Below, in pieces: positions 8,753 through 17,540 of a stretch of DNA of 64,000 bases. The DNA is from Bradyrhizobium betae (GTDB taxonomy: Bacteria; Pseudomonadota; Alphaproteobacteria; Rhizobiales; Xanthobacteraceae), in the NCBI RefSeq assembly GCF_008932115.1, contig NZ_CP044543.1, forward strand, positions 1,984,001 through 2,048,000, read 5' to 3'. Each line of letters starts with the position of its first letter. Positions within the stretch are counted from its first letter, which is position 1. The notes beneath the pieces are model-generated. The model made no database searches. It was not told the DNA's origin and saw only the letters and a program-made list of their open reading frames with translations. The position numbers and the translations under genes were made by a program.

Positions 8753-10363
8753 CTACCCCTTGGCCCGCAGTTCGCGCCGCAGCACCTTCCCCGTCGCCGT
8801 CATCGGCAGCGTCTCGGCGAACTCCACGAAGCGCGGATATTCGTGCGCGGCGAGCTGCACCTTGACGAACTCCTGGATCTCGCGCGCGAGCTTGTCGCCC
8901 GGCGCAAAGCCGGGACGCAGCACGATCCAGGCCTTGATCGATTCGGTGCGGATTGGATCGGGAATGCCGACCACCGCGGCCATCGCCACCGACGGATGCT
9001 TCATCAGCGTGTGCTCGATCTCGGACGGGCCGACACGATAACCGGCGGTGGTGATGACGTCGTCCTCGCGGCTGACGTACCAGAAATAGCCGTCCTCGTC
9101 CTGCACGCCGAGATCGCCGGTCAGCAGGAACTCGCCGGCATATTTCTTCGCCGTGGCTTCCGGGTTGCGCCAGTATTCGATCATCGTGCAGGGGCATGGC
9201 TGGCGCACGCCGATGATGCCACGCTGTCCTCTCGGCTGCTCTTCGCCCTTGTCGTTGACGATGCGGACATCGAAACCCGGTGTCGCCTTGCCCATCGAGC
9301 CCGGGCGGATCGGAAACAGGTTGGAGTTGCTGCCGATCACGAGATTGCACTCGGTCTGGCCGAACACTTCATGCGCATCGATGCCGAAGGTCTCGCGCAC
9401 CCAGCCGAGCAGTTCGCCGCCGAGGGATTCACCGCCGGTAAAAATACTGCGCAGTTTCACGCCCGAATGCTTCACGCCGGCCTGCCGCATCAGCTTGAGC
9501 GCGGTCGGCGGCAGGAAGACGTTGCGGACGCCGAGATCGGCCATCATCTGCATTGCCGCCTGCGGTTCGAATTTCCGCGCGCGATGACCGACCAGCGGAA
9601 TGCCGTGATACCAGAACGCGAACAGCCCGTTGACGAGGCCACCGATCCAGGCCCAGTCCGCCGGCGTCCACATGAGGTCGCCGGGGCGAGGCAGGAAGTT
9701 GTGACACATCTCCACATTCGGCAGATGGCCGAGCACGACGCGGTGCGCGTGCAGCGCGCCCTTCGGATTGCCCGTCGTGCCCGAGGTGTAGATGATGAGC
9801 GCGGGATCGTCGCACGAGGTGTCGACGCGCGCGAAATCGGGCGATGCGGCCTTGACCGCATCCCAGAATGATTTCGTACCAGCCGGTGCGCGTTCACCGA
9901 CGATATAGACATTCTTCAGGTCCGGCAGGCGATCGCGGATTTTCGCCAGCTTCTCCCAGCCCGCTTCGTCGGTGACGATCGCCTTGGCCTGCGAGTTGGA
10001 CAGACGGAATTCCAGTGCGTCCTCGCCGAACAATGCAAATAGCGGGATCGAGATCATCGCCGAGCGGAACGCTGCCATGTGCGCGACCGGCAATTCCAGC
10101 GATTGCGACAGGAACACCGCAACGCGGTCGCCGTGCGCCAGGCCGTCGGCCTTCAGCACGTTGGCGAAGCGGCGCGACATCTCCGCGACTTCGTCGAAAG
10201 AGGTGCGCGTGGTGGCGCCGTTCTCGTCGACATAGACCAGCGCGAGGCGGCCAGTGCCGTCGGCATGACGGTCGCAGCACGCCTCCGCCATGTTGAAGCG
10301 CGCCGGGACATCCCAGTGGAAGTTGCGATAGAGCTCGTCGTAGGTGGCAGCTTCGGTCAGCAT
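8753..10363 (-). CDS. AMP-dependent acyl-CoA synthetase
   Basis: A 536-residue ANL-superfamily adenylating enzyme, expected to convert a carboxylic acid, ATP and CoA to acyl-CoA. Core motifs visible are the P-loop-like IIYTSGTTGNPKGALHAH, FGQTECNL, LTGDLGVQDEDGYFWYVSR and the C-terminal catalytic lysine region (PMTATGKVLRRELR). Length and the N-terminal YDELYRNFHWDVPARFN resemble medium-chain or acetyl-type synthetases in this group of bacteria. The acid used is unclear. It is transcribed alone, convergent with the hybrid kinase (18 bp between stops). Confidence 0.88.
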   Translation of the reverse strand: MLTEAATYDELYRNFHWDVPARFNMAEACCDRHADGTGRLALVYVDENGATTRTSFDEVAEMSRRFANVLKADGLAHGDRVAVFLSQSLELPVAHMAAFRSAMISIPLFALFGEDALEFRLSNSQAKAIVTDEAGWEKLAKIRDRLPDLKNVYIVGERAPAGTKSFWDAVKAASPDFARVDTSCDDPALIIYTSGTTGNPKGALHAHRVVLGHLPNVEMCHNFLPRPGDLMWTPADWAWIGGLVNGLFAFWYHGIPLVGHRARKFEPQAAMQMMADLGVRNVFLPPTALKLMRQAGVKHSGVKLRSIFTGGESLGGELLGWVRETFGIDAHEVFGQTECNLVIGSNSNLFPIRPGSMGKATPGFDVRIVNDKGEEQPRGQRGIIGVRQPCPCTMIEYWRNPEATAKKYAGEFLLTGDLGVQDEDGYFWYVSREDDVITTAGYRVGPSEIEHTLMKHPSVAMAAVVGIPDPIRTESIKAWIVLRPGFAPGDKLAREIQEFVKVQLAAHEYPRFVEFAETLPMTATGKVLRRELRAKG

Positions 10364-10437
10364 GGGCTTGGTCGTCTTCCCGGTGTCTTGTTATCGCCCA
10401 GTCTAGAGCCGTGAATGCTCGCGACAAGCCCTGCGAC

Positions 10438-10541
10438 GTCATTCCGGGGCGACGCGCCAGCGTCGAACCCGGAATCCATCAGGCGACATTGCCTGCGGCT
10501 CGATGGATTCCGGGTTCGCCCTGCGGGCGCCCCGGAATGAC
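10438..10541. repeat. Palindromic dispersed repeat, family A, copy 1
   Basis: A 104-bp imperfect palindrome bounded by GTCATTCCGGGGC and GCCCCGGAATGAC, with inner arms GGAATCCATC and GATGGATTCC. It fills the gap between the acyl-CoA synthetase and epoxide hydrolase genes. Two more members with the same ends and inner arms lie at 11710-11836 and 37363-37486. Confidence 0.85.
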
Positions 10542-10549
10542 GGCGAGAG

Positions 10550-11686
10550 TCACCGCACCGTCGCGAAGAACTTCCTGACATCGCCGACATACAGCTCCGG
10601 CTGCTCGAATGCGGCGAAATGACCGCCCTTCTCCATCTCGCTCCAATGCGTGATGCTGGAAAAGTTCGGTTCCATCCAGCGCCGCACCGGCGTGATGATC
10701 TCCTTGGGGAACACCGCAACGCCTGTGGGTACGTTGACCTTCGGCGTCGTCCGGCGCTTGCCAAAGCTCTCCCAATAGAGCCGCGCCGATGACGTCGCCG
10801 TCTCCGTCACCCAATACAGCATGACGTTGTCCAGCAGCTCGTCCTTCCTGAAGATGTTCTCGGGATGGCCGTCGCAATCGGTCCAGGCCCAGAACTTTTC
10901 CAGAATCCAGGCCGCCTGTCCGCTCGGCGAATCCGTCAGGCCATAGCCGAGTGTCTGCGGCCGCGTCGATTGCTGTTTTGAATAGCCGGAATCGAGATCG
11001 ACGTAATGCTTGAGGCCGGCGAGCGCGCGCTTCTCCTCCGGCGTCGGTTCGCCATCCACCTTCGGCGCTGCGTTGAAGGCGAGCGTGATGTGGATGCCGG
11101 CGCAGTGCTCGGGGTCCTGCATGCCGAGTGAGGTCGTCACCGCCGAGCCCCAATCGCCGCCTTGGGCGCCGTAGCGCGCGTAGCCGAGCCGATCCATCAG
11201 CTTCGCCCAGGTCGCGGCGATGCGATCGACGCCCCAGCCGGTGGTCTTGGGCTTCTCCGAGAAACCAAATCCCGGCAGCGAGGGGCAGATCACATGGAAA
11301 GCATCGGCGGGATTGCCGCCATGCGCGGCGGGATCGAACAGCGGCGCGATCACCTTCTGGAATTCGACGATCGAACCGGGCCAGCCATGGGTGATGATCA
11401 GCGGCAGCGCCGACGGTTCTTTCGAGCGCGCATGGAGGAAGTGGATGTCGAGCCCGTCGATCTCGGTGGTGTACTGCGCGAAGCGATTGAGCTTGGCCTC
11501 GCGGGCACGCCAGTCATACTCGTTCGCCCAGTAGGAGCAGATCTCCTGAATCCACTTCAGCGGCGCGCCCTGGCTCCAGTCGCCGACCAGTTCAGCTTCG
11601 GGCCAGCGCGTGCGGGCGAGACGTGACTTGAGATCGGTGAGGATGTCCTCGCTGATGGCGATGCGAAACGGTTTGATGGCGGTCAT
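10550..11686 (-). CDS. Epoxide hydrolase (EHN-type alpha/beta hydrolase)
   Basis: A 378-residue protein with the N-terminal epoxide-hydrolase domain (PFRIAISEDILTDLKSRL, then WRAREAKLNRFAQY) and an alpha/beta hydrolase core. Catalytic signatures seen are the oxyanion motif HGWPGSIVEF, the nucleophile Asp in GAQGGDWGSAV, and the base His near the end in GGHFAAFEQPE. It would open epoxides to diols, probably in the cytosol. A palindromic repeat lies on each side. The natural substrate is unknown. Confidence 0.88.
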   Translation of the reverse strand: MTAIKPFRIAISEDILTDLKSRLARTRWPEAELVGDWSQGAPLKWIQEICSYWANEYDWRAREAKLNRFAQYTTEIDGLDIHFLHARSKEPSALPLIITHGWPGSIVEFQKVIAPLFDPAAHGGNPADAFHVICPSLPGFGFSEKPKTTGWGVDRIAATWAKLMDRLGYARYGAQGGDWGSAVTTSLGMQDPEHCAGIHITLAFNAAPKVDGEPTPEEKRALAGLKHYVDLDSGYSKQQSTRPQTLGYGLTDSPSGQAAWILEKFWAWTDCDGHPENIFRKDELLDNVMLYWVTETATSSARLYWESFGKRRTTPKVNVPTGVAVFPKEIITPVRRWMEPNFSSITHWSEMEKGGHFAAFEQPELYVGDVRKFFATVR

Positions 11687-11709
11687 CGCAGCCTCCCCTT
11701 GTTCTTCTT

Positions 11710-11836
11710 GTCATTCCGGGGCGCGCCGCTTGGCGCGAGCCCGGAATCCATTTCGCTACGGAGCCGGCGGCACGATGGATTCTCGGATGCGCAATTGCGC
11801 ACCAAAGCTCGACGCTTCGCGTCGCCCCGGAATGAC
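11710..11836. repeat. Palindromic dispersed repeat, family A, copy 2
   Basis: A 127-bp palindromic element with the same GTCATTCCGGGGC and CCCCGGAATGAC ends as the copy at 10438. Its centre contains the self-complementary core TGCGCAATTGCGCA, which is also found in the copy at 37363. It separates the epoxide hydrolase start from the YqeY gene end. Confidence 0.85.
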
Positions 11837-11839
11837 GAC

Positions 11840-12295
11840 CTAGCCCGTCAGCGCGGCCTTCACCAAGCCGCTGGCCTTGCCGAAATCCATCTGGCCGGCG
11901 TATTTCGCCCGCAACGCCGCGATCACCTTGCCCATGTCCTTCATGCCGGCGGCGCCCGTCTCGCCGATCGCATCCGCGATCGCCTTCTTGACCTCGTCAT
12001 CCGACATCTGCTTCGGCAAATACGCCGAGATCACCGCGATCTCCTCGCGCTCCTGCGCGGCGAGCTCGGCGCGGCCACCCTTTTCGTAGAGCTCGACCGA
12101 CTCCTGACGCTGCTTGATCATCTTCTGAAAGACGCCAAGCAGGTCGGCATCGGAGAGCGGCGGCTTGCCGTTGCCGCGGGCCTCGATGTCAGCGTTCTTG
12201 ATGGTCGAGTTGACCATGCGCAGCGTGGAGAGCTTACGCTCGTCCTTGGCCTTCATGGCCTCCTTAACCGCATTGTTGATGTCGTCGCGCAGCAT
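11840..12295 (-). CDS. GatB/YqeY domain protein
   Basis: A 151-residue stand-alone YqeY-type protein related to the tail domain of the GatB tRNA amidotransferase subunit. Its start (LRDDINNAVKEAMKAKDERKLSTLRMVNSTIKNADIEARG) and the KQRQESVELYEKGGRAELAAQE helix, then SDDEVKKAI and GKVIAALRAKYAGQMDFGKAS, match the family throughout. Its role is thought to involve tRNA-related binding but is not established. In other bacteria it often sits near carA or dnaG; here it is about 0.9 kb from carA, on the opposite strand. Confidence 0.9.
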   Translation of the reverse strand: MLRDDINNAVKEAMKAKDERKLSTLRMVNSTIKNADIEARGNGKPPLSDADLLGVFQKMIKQRQESVELYEKGGRAELAAQEREEIAVISAYLPKQMSDDEVKKAIADAIGETGAAGMKDMGKVIAALRAKYAGQMDFGKASGLVKAALTG

Positions 12296-12328
12296 GATCG
12301 TGATCCCTTCGCATATCCGAGGCCTGAT

Positions 12329-13057
12329 CTAGGCCGTTCGCGCTCCTGAGACAACCTGGGTTTGAAGCCATTCGGCCAGCGCCCGCGCCGTCGCCTCGGG
12401 CTGTTCCGGCTGCGGCAGATGCCCGCAACGTTCGAGGATCACCAGCCTCGCGCCGGCAATGCCCGCCGCCATCTCCTTCGAGAACGCATTCGGAATGGTG
12501 TTGTCCTGATCGCCCGTCAGCACCAGCGTCGGGCATTTGATCGTCGCCAGCGTGGGCCGCGAATCCACCCGCGCCATGATCGCGGTCTGCTGCCGCAAAT
12601 AGCCTTCCACGCCGACGTCCTCGCCCTGCTCGTCCACGAGCCGGCGAATATGAGCGTCGTCGCGGCGCGATGGATGCACCAGTTCGGGAAACATCTCCTC
12701 GCGTGCCGCGCGCAGCTCGCCGCGTCTCGCCCGCTCCATCAGGCCGCGGCGCCGCGCGGTCGCCTCGGGCGTATCAGGCCGTGCCTGGGTGTTGATGAGC
12801 GCGAGCTTTGCGACCCGCTCGGGCGCCTGGCGCATGATCTCGAGCGCGATGTAACCGCCCATGGAATGGCCGGCGAGCGCGAAGCGCGGCGGCGCCTCGC
12901 TCAGGACCCGGCGGGCGATCGCCGTCATACTGTCGTCGCGGATATGGTTGGCGACCATCACCGGGCCGAGCCGCCACAATGCCGGGATCACCGGGGCATA
13001 GATCCGGGCCGAGGACGCCAGCCCCGGAACCAGCAGGATGGGGACGGTCTGGTCCAT
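12329..13057 (-). CDS. Alpha/beta hydrolase
   Basis: A 242-residue alpha/beta hydrolase. The nucleophile elbow is FALAGHSMGGYIALEI (Ser in GHSMG), the acid lies in LVLTGDQDNTIP and the base is His in RCGHLPQPEQPEA. The short N-terminus (PILLVPGLASSARIY) has the usual oxyanion region. It is likely an esterase or a C-C bond hydrolase, with unknown substrate. It precedes the YqeY gene by 33 bp on the same strand, suggesting an operon. Confidence 0.85.
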   Translation of the reverse strand: MDQTVPILLVPGLASSARIYAPVIPALWRLGPVMVANHIRDDSMTAIARRVLSEAPPRFALAGHSMGGYIALEIMRQAPERVAKLALINTQARPDTPEATARRRGLMERARRGELRAAREEMFPELVHPSRRDDAHIRRLVDEQGEDVGVEGYLRQQTAIMARVDSRPTLATIKCPTLVLTGDQDNTIPNAFSKEMAAGIAGARLVILERCGHLPQPEQPEATARALAEWLQTQVVSGARTA

Positions 13058-13204
13058 TATTGCCTCGCAAGCCCCAGGATTTGCCGGAAATTATTCCGGG
13101 CAAGCTTAAGTGCCTGAGACCACCTGTCAAATATGCAAAAACGCATGTGAATCGGCGCATCTGCGCTTTGACGGCGGCGCTCGCGGAGACTATGAAGCGG
13201 GCTC

Positions 13205-14398
13205 ATGACACAACATGAAAACGATACCGCTTGGCCGGACCATAAACCGACCGCGCTCCTCGTGCTCGCCGATGGCACGGTGCTCGAAGGCTTCGGTCTT
13301 GGCGCCGAAGGCCATGCCGTGGGTGAAGTCTGCTTCAACACGGCGATGACCGGCTATGAGGAGATCCTCACCGATCCCTCCTATGCCGGGCAGCTCATCA
13401 CCTTCACCTTCCCGCATATCGGCAATGTCGGGACCAATGAGGAAGACATCGAGACGGTGAACATGGCCGCGACGCCCGGTGCGCGCGGCGTGATCCTGCG
13501 CACCGCGATCACCAATCCCTCGAACTACCGCTCCACCAAGCATCTCGATGCCTGGCTCAAGGCCCGCGGCATCATCGGCCTGTCCGGCATCGACACCCGC
13601 GCGCTGACCGCGCTGATCCGTTCGAAGGGCATGCCCAACGCGGTGATCGTGCATTCCAAGACCGGTGAGTTCGACCTGCACGGCCTGAAGGAAGAAGCGC
13701 GGGAATGGCCGGGCCTCGAGGGCATGGACCTCGTGCCGATGGTCACCTCCGGCCAGCGCTTCACCTGGGACGAGACGCCCTGGCTGTGGGACAAGGGTTT
13801 TGGCCGGCAGGACAAGCCGGAGTTCAACGTCGTCGCCATCGACTACGGCATCAAGCGCAACATTCTGCGCCTGCTCGCCGGCGTCGGCTGCAAGGTGACG
13901 GTGGTGCCGGCGACGACCTCGTCGGAAGACATCCTGGCGATGAAGCCGGACGGCGTGTTCCTGTCGAACGGCCCTGGCGATCCGGCCGCGACCGGCAAAT
14001 ATGCCGTGCCTGTCATCCAGGACGTGATCAAGTCGGGCACGCCGACATTCGGGATCTGCCTCGGCCACCAGATGCTCGGCCTCGCGGTCGGCGCGAAGAC
14101 GAAGAAGATGCATCAGGGCCATCACGGCGCCAATCATCCCGTCAAGGACGAGACCACCGGCAAGGTCGAGATCACCTCGATGAACCACGGCTTCGCCGTG
14201 GACGAGAACACGCTGCCGAAGGGCGCGACGCAGACCCACATCTCGCTGTTCGACGGCTCCAATTGCGGCATCCAGCTCGACGGCAAGCCGGTGTTCTCGG
14301 TGCAGTACCACCCCGAGGCCTCGCCCGGCCCGCGCGACTCGCACTATCTGTTCCAGCGCTTCGCCGATTTGATGCGGCAGCAGAAGAAGAGCGCGTAA
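13205..14398 (+). CDS. carA: Carbamoyl-phosphate synthase small (glutaminase) subunit
   Basis: A 397-residue CarA. It releases ammonia from glutamine for CarB, feeding pyrimidine and arginine synthesis. The N-terminal CarA domain ([38 protein letters not shown]) is followed by a class I glutamine amidotransferase domain with nucleophile Cys in [13 protein letters not shown] and the His/Glu pair in [11 protein letters not shown]. Length is normal. Unlike many bacteria, carB is not adjacent: it begins 4.5 kb downstream on the same strand, with genes on both strands between them. Confidence 0.97.
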   Translation: MTQHENDTAWPDHKPTALLVLADGTVLEGFGLGAEGHAVGEVCFNTAMTGYEEILTDPSYAGQLITFTFPHIGNVGTNEEDIETVNMAATPGARGVILRTAITNPSNYRSTKHLDAWLKARGIIGLSGIDTRALTALIRSKGMPNAVIVHSKTGEFDLHGLKEEAREWPGLEGMDLVPMVTSGQRFTWDETPWLWDKGFGRQDKPEFNVVAIDYGIKRNILRLLAGVGCKVTVVPATTSSEDILAMKPDGVFLSNGPGDPAATGKYAVPVIQDVIKSGTPTFGICLGHQMLGLAVGAKTKKMHQGHHGANHPVKDETTGKVEITSMNHGFAVDENTLPKGATQTHISLFDGSNCGIQLDGKPVFSVQYHPEASPGPRDSHYLFQRFADLMRQQKKSA

Positions 14399-14437
14399 TT
14401 CCAAAAGACGCCGGCGGACGAGACCGCCGGCTATGCG

Positions 14438-14653
14438 TCACGGACGCATGAACATGAAGTCCGTGTCGGGATCGCAATTCTCGGCGATGAAGCGCAGCTC
14501 CGCCTGGATGTCGGCAACCGATCGCGTCTCGAGATATTTCGAGATCACGAGGCTGAGCAGGGCGCGACAGACGGCTTCGTGCCCGAGGCCGGCCGCCTCG
14601 GCCTCATCGACGGCCGCCGAAAAATGGCGCTGCGCAACGTCGGATGCGTACAT
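14438..14653 (-). CDS. Small conserved hypothetical protein
   Basis: A 71-residue acidic, mostly helical protein. It contains HFSAAVDEAEAAGLGHEAVC, LLSLVISKYLETRS and a C-terminal ENCDPDTDFMFMRP tail. No catalytic motif or membrane span is seen, and I cannot assign a family. Codon use resembles the neighbouring genes. It sits convergently just after carA, 40 bp from its stop. Confidence 0.65.
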   Translation of the reverse strand: MYASDVAQRHFSAAVDEAEAAGLGHEAVCRALLSLVISKYLETRSVADIQAELRFIAENCDPDTDFMFMRP

Positions 14654-14799
14654 GGCGGTCCCCCTCTTCCAATTTGGGTTGCGTGCCCGTGAACGGCCGC
14701 TTGCGCCTTGATCTCCGTCAAGCCCGCCTATGGACTGATTTCAGGAACAAGGACGCCTGTGCCGTCTTGATTTCCAGTCAATTGCTACCGGAGCCTGTC

Positions 14800-15321
14800 A
14801 TGTCCGTCATCCGCGACAAGGCCGAGCCGCTCGCCATCGTGTTTGAGGATGACGGACTCGTGCCGAACAACGCTGTCCCCTTCCTGGTCTACCAGGGCGT
14901 GGTGACGCTCGATCCGAAGCGCCCGGAAGAGACCATCGAAGACCTGTTCGAAGCGAACGGCTGGGGCGGCTCGTGGCGCAACGGCGTCTACGATTATCTG
15001 CACTACCACGCGACGGTGCATGAAGTGCTCGGCGTCGCGCGCGGGAGTGCACGGGTCCGCTTCGGCGGCGACCATGGCGAGGTGCTGGAGATCAAGGCTG
15101 GCGATGTCGCGATCCTGCCGGCGGGCACGGGACATCAGTGCATCACGGCGAGCGATGATTTCTGCGTGATCGGCGCCTATCCGCCGGGCGCGAAGATGCA
15201 GATCACGCGGGCGACGGCGGAGAACCACGCCAAGGCGCTGAAGACGATTCCGAATGTCGCGCTGCCGCCGGCCGATCCGGTGACGGGGAAGGACGGGGCG
15301 TTGATGCGGTTGTGGCGGTAG
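14800..15321 (+). CDS. Cupin domain protein
   Basis: A 173-residue single-domain cupin. The two cupin motifs appear as HYHATVHEVLGVARGSARVRFG and GDVAILPAGTGHQCI, giving the usual His/Glu/His metal set. An N-terminal segment (FEDDGLVPNNAVPFLVYQGVV) and PAGTGHQ identify the type often annotated as a YjlB-like cupin. Its enzymatic role is unknown. ATG 14800 is chosen over longer frames because a GGAG site lies about 7 nt upstream and the cupin fold begins soon after. Confidence 0.83.
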   Translation: MSVIRDKAEPLAIVFEDDGLVPNNAVPFLVYQGVVTLDPKRPEETIEDLFEANGWGGSWRNGVYDYLHYHATVHEVLGVARGSARVRFGGDHGEVLEIKAGDVAILPAGTGHQCITASDDFCVIGAYPPGAKMQITRATAENHAKALKTIPNVALPPADPVTGKDGALMRLWR

Positions 15322-15335
15322 CTACAAGCAAGGTG

Positions 15336-15427
15336 CTGTAGGGTGGGTTAGCGAAGCGTAACCCACCTCTTCTATTTCCGCGGAGACAGATTTGGTGGAT
15401 TACGCCTGCGGCTAATCCACCCTACAG
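15336..15427. repeat. Palindromic dispersed repeat, family B, copy 1
   Basis: A 92-bp palindrome with outer arms CTGTAGGGTGG and CCACCCTACAG, plus inner GTTAGCGAAGCGTAAC and ATTACGCCTGCGGCTAAT hairpins. It lies between the cupin and dps genes. A second element with the same GTAGGGTGG ends occurs at 54471-54565. Confidence 0.8.
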
Positions 15428-15436
15428 CAACGTGGC

Positions 15437-15961
15437 CTACGCCTCGTTGCCGCCTTCCTGGCGGGTGGCTTCGAACAGGAACCAGGTGCGACGCTCGGTG
15501 TCGTCGATGAAGTTTTCGAGCAGGCTGGCGCTGGCGACATCGCCGGCCTCGTCGCAGACTTCATGGGCCTTCCGCATCGCCGCGGCGACGTGCTTGTTGT
15601 CCTGCATCAGCTCGCGCAGCATCTCGCGCGGCGGGACATAGTCCTCGTCGTTGTCCTTGATGGTCTGGAGCTTTGCGACCTGGCCGATCGACTTCAGCGT
15701 CGCGCCGCCGATCTTGCGGACGCGCTCGGCGAGCTGGTCGGTGGTCGCGAAAATCTGGTCGGACTGTTCGTCGAGCAGCAGATGATAGTCGCGGAAATGC
15801 CGGCCGCTGACGTGCCAATGGAAATTCTTGGTCTTCAGATAGAGCGCGAAGGCGTCGGCCAGAAGCACGTTGAGCGCCTCGGAAACCTTCTTGACCGCCT
15901 GGGGCGACAGATCGGTGGGGGTGTCGAGGTCGGGCGAGACCTTGCTGGGGGCTTTGCTCAC
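15437..15961 (-). CDS. dps: Dps-family ferritin-like DNA-protection protein
   Basis: A 174-residue Dps. Twelve subunits normally form a hollow sphere that oxidises iron with hydrogen peroxide and coats DNA in starvation. The ferroxidase signature is present: NFHWHVSGRHFRDYHLLLDEQSDQIF provides the His, Asp and Glu ligands used across the family. The N-terminal tail (SKAPSKVSPDLDTPTDLS) is short with few basic residues, so strong DNA binding through the tail is not obvious. It is monocistronic. Confidence 0.93.
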   Translation of the reverse strand: MSKAPSKVSPDLDTPTDLSPQAVKKVSEALNVLLADAFALYLKTKNFHWHVSGRHFRDYHLLLDEQSDQIFATTDQLAERVRKIGGATLKSIGQVAKLQTIKDNDEDYVPPREMLRELMQDNKHVAAAMRKAHEVCDEAGDVASASLLENFIDDTERRTWFLFEATRQEGGNEA

Positions 15962-16074
15962 GGGAAACCTTCCTGTTAGGACGCGGACATTGACGGCGCG
16001 CCGTCACACCCCTAACGCAGACAGGCAGCGCCGGTTCCAGTACAGGAACCGTTTGGCCGGGGCCCTCGGATACC

Positions 16075-16776
16075 ATGGACGATTGGATCGATTACTACGA
16101 CTCCACGCACACGATCTATGTCAGCAATCTGCATCGCGATTTGCATTTCCAGATCATCGCGCGGGACATCATCGGCTACATCACTTCGCCCGAGGCGACC
16201 GTGCTGGACTATGCCTGCGGCGAGGCGCTGTCGGCGAGCCAGGTGGCGGCCGCCTGCGGCAAGCTGATCCTCGCCGAACCCGCTCCGGGCGTACGCGGCC
16301 GGCTGATCGCGCGGTTTGCCCCGAACACGAAGATCCGCGTCCGCTCACTGGACGACGTTCGCAAGATGCAGGACCAGTCGATCGACCTCGTGGTGATGAA
16401 CTCGGTCGCGCAATATATGACGCCGGAGGAGCTCGATGCCGCGCTCATCAACGTCCGGCGATTGCTGACCCCGTCCGGCAAGCTGGTGCTCGGCGATATC
16501 CTGCAGCCCAATGTCGGCATGTTCAGGGACGTGATGGCGCTGCTCAGCTTCGGCCTGCGTCACGGCTTCCTGAAGGACGCGCTGATCGGGCTGATCAGCA
16601 CCGCGCTGTCGGACTACCGTCATCTGCGCACCCGCATCGGGCTGCAGCGCTACAGCGAGGACGAAATTACCGCCAAGCTCAAAGCGGCCGGCTTCGCAGC
16701 CCAGCGCGCGCACACCAATATCGGCCATAATCGCTGGCGCATGACGTTCATCGCACGGCCGCCCCTGGTGCGTTAA
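16075..16776 (+). CDS. Class I SAM-dependent methyltransferase
   Basis: A 233-residue protein with a Rossmann-type methyltransferase core. The glycine motif is VLDYACGEALSA (motif I), then LILAEPAPGVRGRL, the SIDLVVMNSVAQYM acidic/aromatic motif and LLTPSGKLVLGDIL (post-motif). The C-terminal half contains a hydrophobic helix (LLSFGLRHGFLKDALIGLIS) and a YSEDEITAKLKAAGF segment common in small-molecule methyltransferases. The N-terminal DDWIDYYDSTHTIYVS is typical of a subgroup seen near sugar or lipid genes. The acceptor is unknown. Confidence 0.83.
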   Translation: MDDWIDYYDSTHTIYVSNLHRDLHFQIIARDIIGYITSPEATVLDYACGEALSASQVAAACGKLILAEPAPGVRGRLIARFAPNTKIRVRSLDDVRKMQDQSIDLVVMNSVAQYMTPEELDAALINVRRLLTPSGKLVLGDILQPNVGMFRDVMALLSFGLRHGFLKDALIGLISTALSDYRHLRTRIGLQRYSEDEITAKLKAAGFAAQRAHTNIGHNRWRMTFIARPPLVR

Positions 16777-16830
16777 GCATAACGACCACACGGGGTGGCT
16801 TGTCGCACCTCGATCGGACATGATCTCCGC

Positions 16831-16906
16831 GGCCCGGTGGCGGAAGCGTCTACGCGAGAGCAGTGCATCGCTCTTCATCCTGGTTCAAATCCAGGCCGGG
16901 TCTCCA
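16831..16906 (+). tRNA. tRNA-like gene, degenerate tRNA-Cys candidate
   Basis: A 76-nt cloverleaf-like sequence. The acceptor stem GGCCCGG (16831-16837) pairs fully with CCGGGTC (16896-16902), followed by discriminator T and encoded CCA. The T arm is canonical (CCTGG-TTCAAAT-CCAGG). The other arms are abnormal: the D stem has three pairs and its loop lacks the conserved GG, and the anticodon stem AGAGC/GCTCT closes an 8-nt loop (AGTGCATC). T-GCA in that loop and the U73 discriminator suggest cysteine identity, but the geometry is non-standard. It could be a tRNA pseudogene or a tRNA-like RNA. An inverted repeat starts inside its CCA end. Confidence 0.45.
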
Positions 16907-17002
16907 CGCTTCGCCCCTGCGGGGCTTCGCGTGGCGCAGCCACGCGAGATCCGCAAGGGCGAAGCGTGTCCGGCGTAGCTGAGCGAAGCGAAAGCGTAGA
17001 CG
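16905..17002. repeat. Palindromic repeat downstream of the tRNA-like gene
   Basis: Inverted arms CACGCTTCGCCC (16905-16916) and GGGCGAAGCGTG (16957-16968) enclose a second hairpin (CTTCGCGTGG/CCACGCGAG), followed by a GGCGTAGCTGAGCGAAGCGAAAGCG tail rich in GAAGCG units. The left arm overlaps the CCA end of the tRNA-like gene. It looks like a member of a dispersed repeat family. Confidence 0.65.
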
Positions 17003-17009
17003 GACTGTC

Positions 17010-17053
17010 GCCCAAACAAAAAATGTCTAAAACCACCCCATGCACAGTAGCCG
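17010..17053. repeat. Short dispersed repeat, family C, copy 1
   Basis: This stretch shares CCCCATGCACAGTAGCC plus an upstream A-rich CCAAACAAA and AAAAC block with 29769-29811. The two copies lie in unrelated intergenic regions, so it is a dispersed element rather than part of a gene. Confidence 0.65.
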
Positions 17054-17133
17054 GCCATGGCCGGCGTGATGTCCGCTGGATCTTCTGAAGGCTTTGATAC
17101 CGCGGGCAAATCAGCGGCCGGCGCGCAATCGTC

Positions 17134-17511
17134 TCAGTTTGGGTCGGCGGCGACCATTTCGCACCCGGGCAGCAGCTGAAGCCGGTCGGCGTCCCTGGCC
17201 GCAGAGTTGAGCACGGCATCGAGCAGGCCCGGGAAGCGCACGTCGAGATCCTCGCGGCGCAGCCGCATGAAGCGATTGGTGCCGGCCACGCGCGTCTGCA
17301 TCACGCCGCATTCGCGCAGCTTGGCGAAGTGATAGGCGAGGTTCGACTTCCCACTGAGCGCGTAGAAGTCACCGCAGCGCAATTCGCCGCTGACATGTTC
17401 CTGCTTGGCGAGCTGGTAGACGATCGCGAGCCGGATCGGATCACTCAGGCAATCCAGAACCATTGGCAGTTCGATCTGCTCGCGGGTCGGGTGAGGAGGC
17501 GTGCGACTCAT
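17134..17511 (-). CDS. ArsR-family transcriptional regulator (divergent to MFS)
   Basis: A 125-residue ArsR-type winged-helix protein. The recognition region is ALSGKSNLAYHFAKLRECGVM and the wing is TRVAGTNRFMRLRREDLDVRFPGLL. It has Cys residues near the DNA-binding domain (LRCGDFYALS, RECGV) and the C-terminus (LPGCEMV) but no CxC metal motif. It is divergent to an MFS exporter gene, with paired inverted repeats in the shared promoter region, so it probably represses that exporter and itself until a ligand binds. Confidence 0.86.
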   Translation of the reverse strand: MSRTPPHPTREQIELPMVLDCLSDPIRLAIVYQLAKQEHVSGELRCGDFYALSGKSNLAYHFAKLRECGVMQTRVAGTNRFMRLRREDLDVRFPGLLDAVLNSAARDADRLQLLPGCEMVAADPN

Positions 17512-17540
17512 GGCGCAATCATAACAATGCGGCTCATTTG

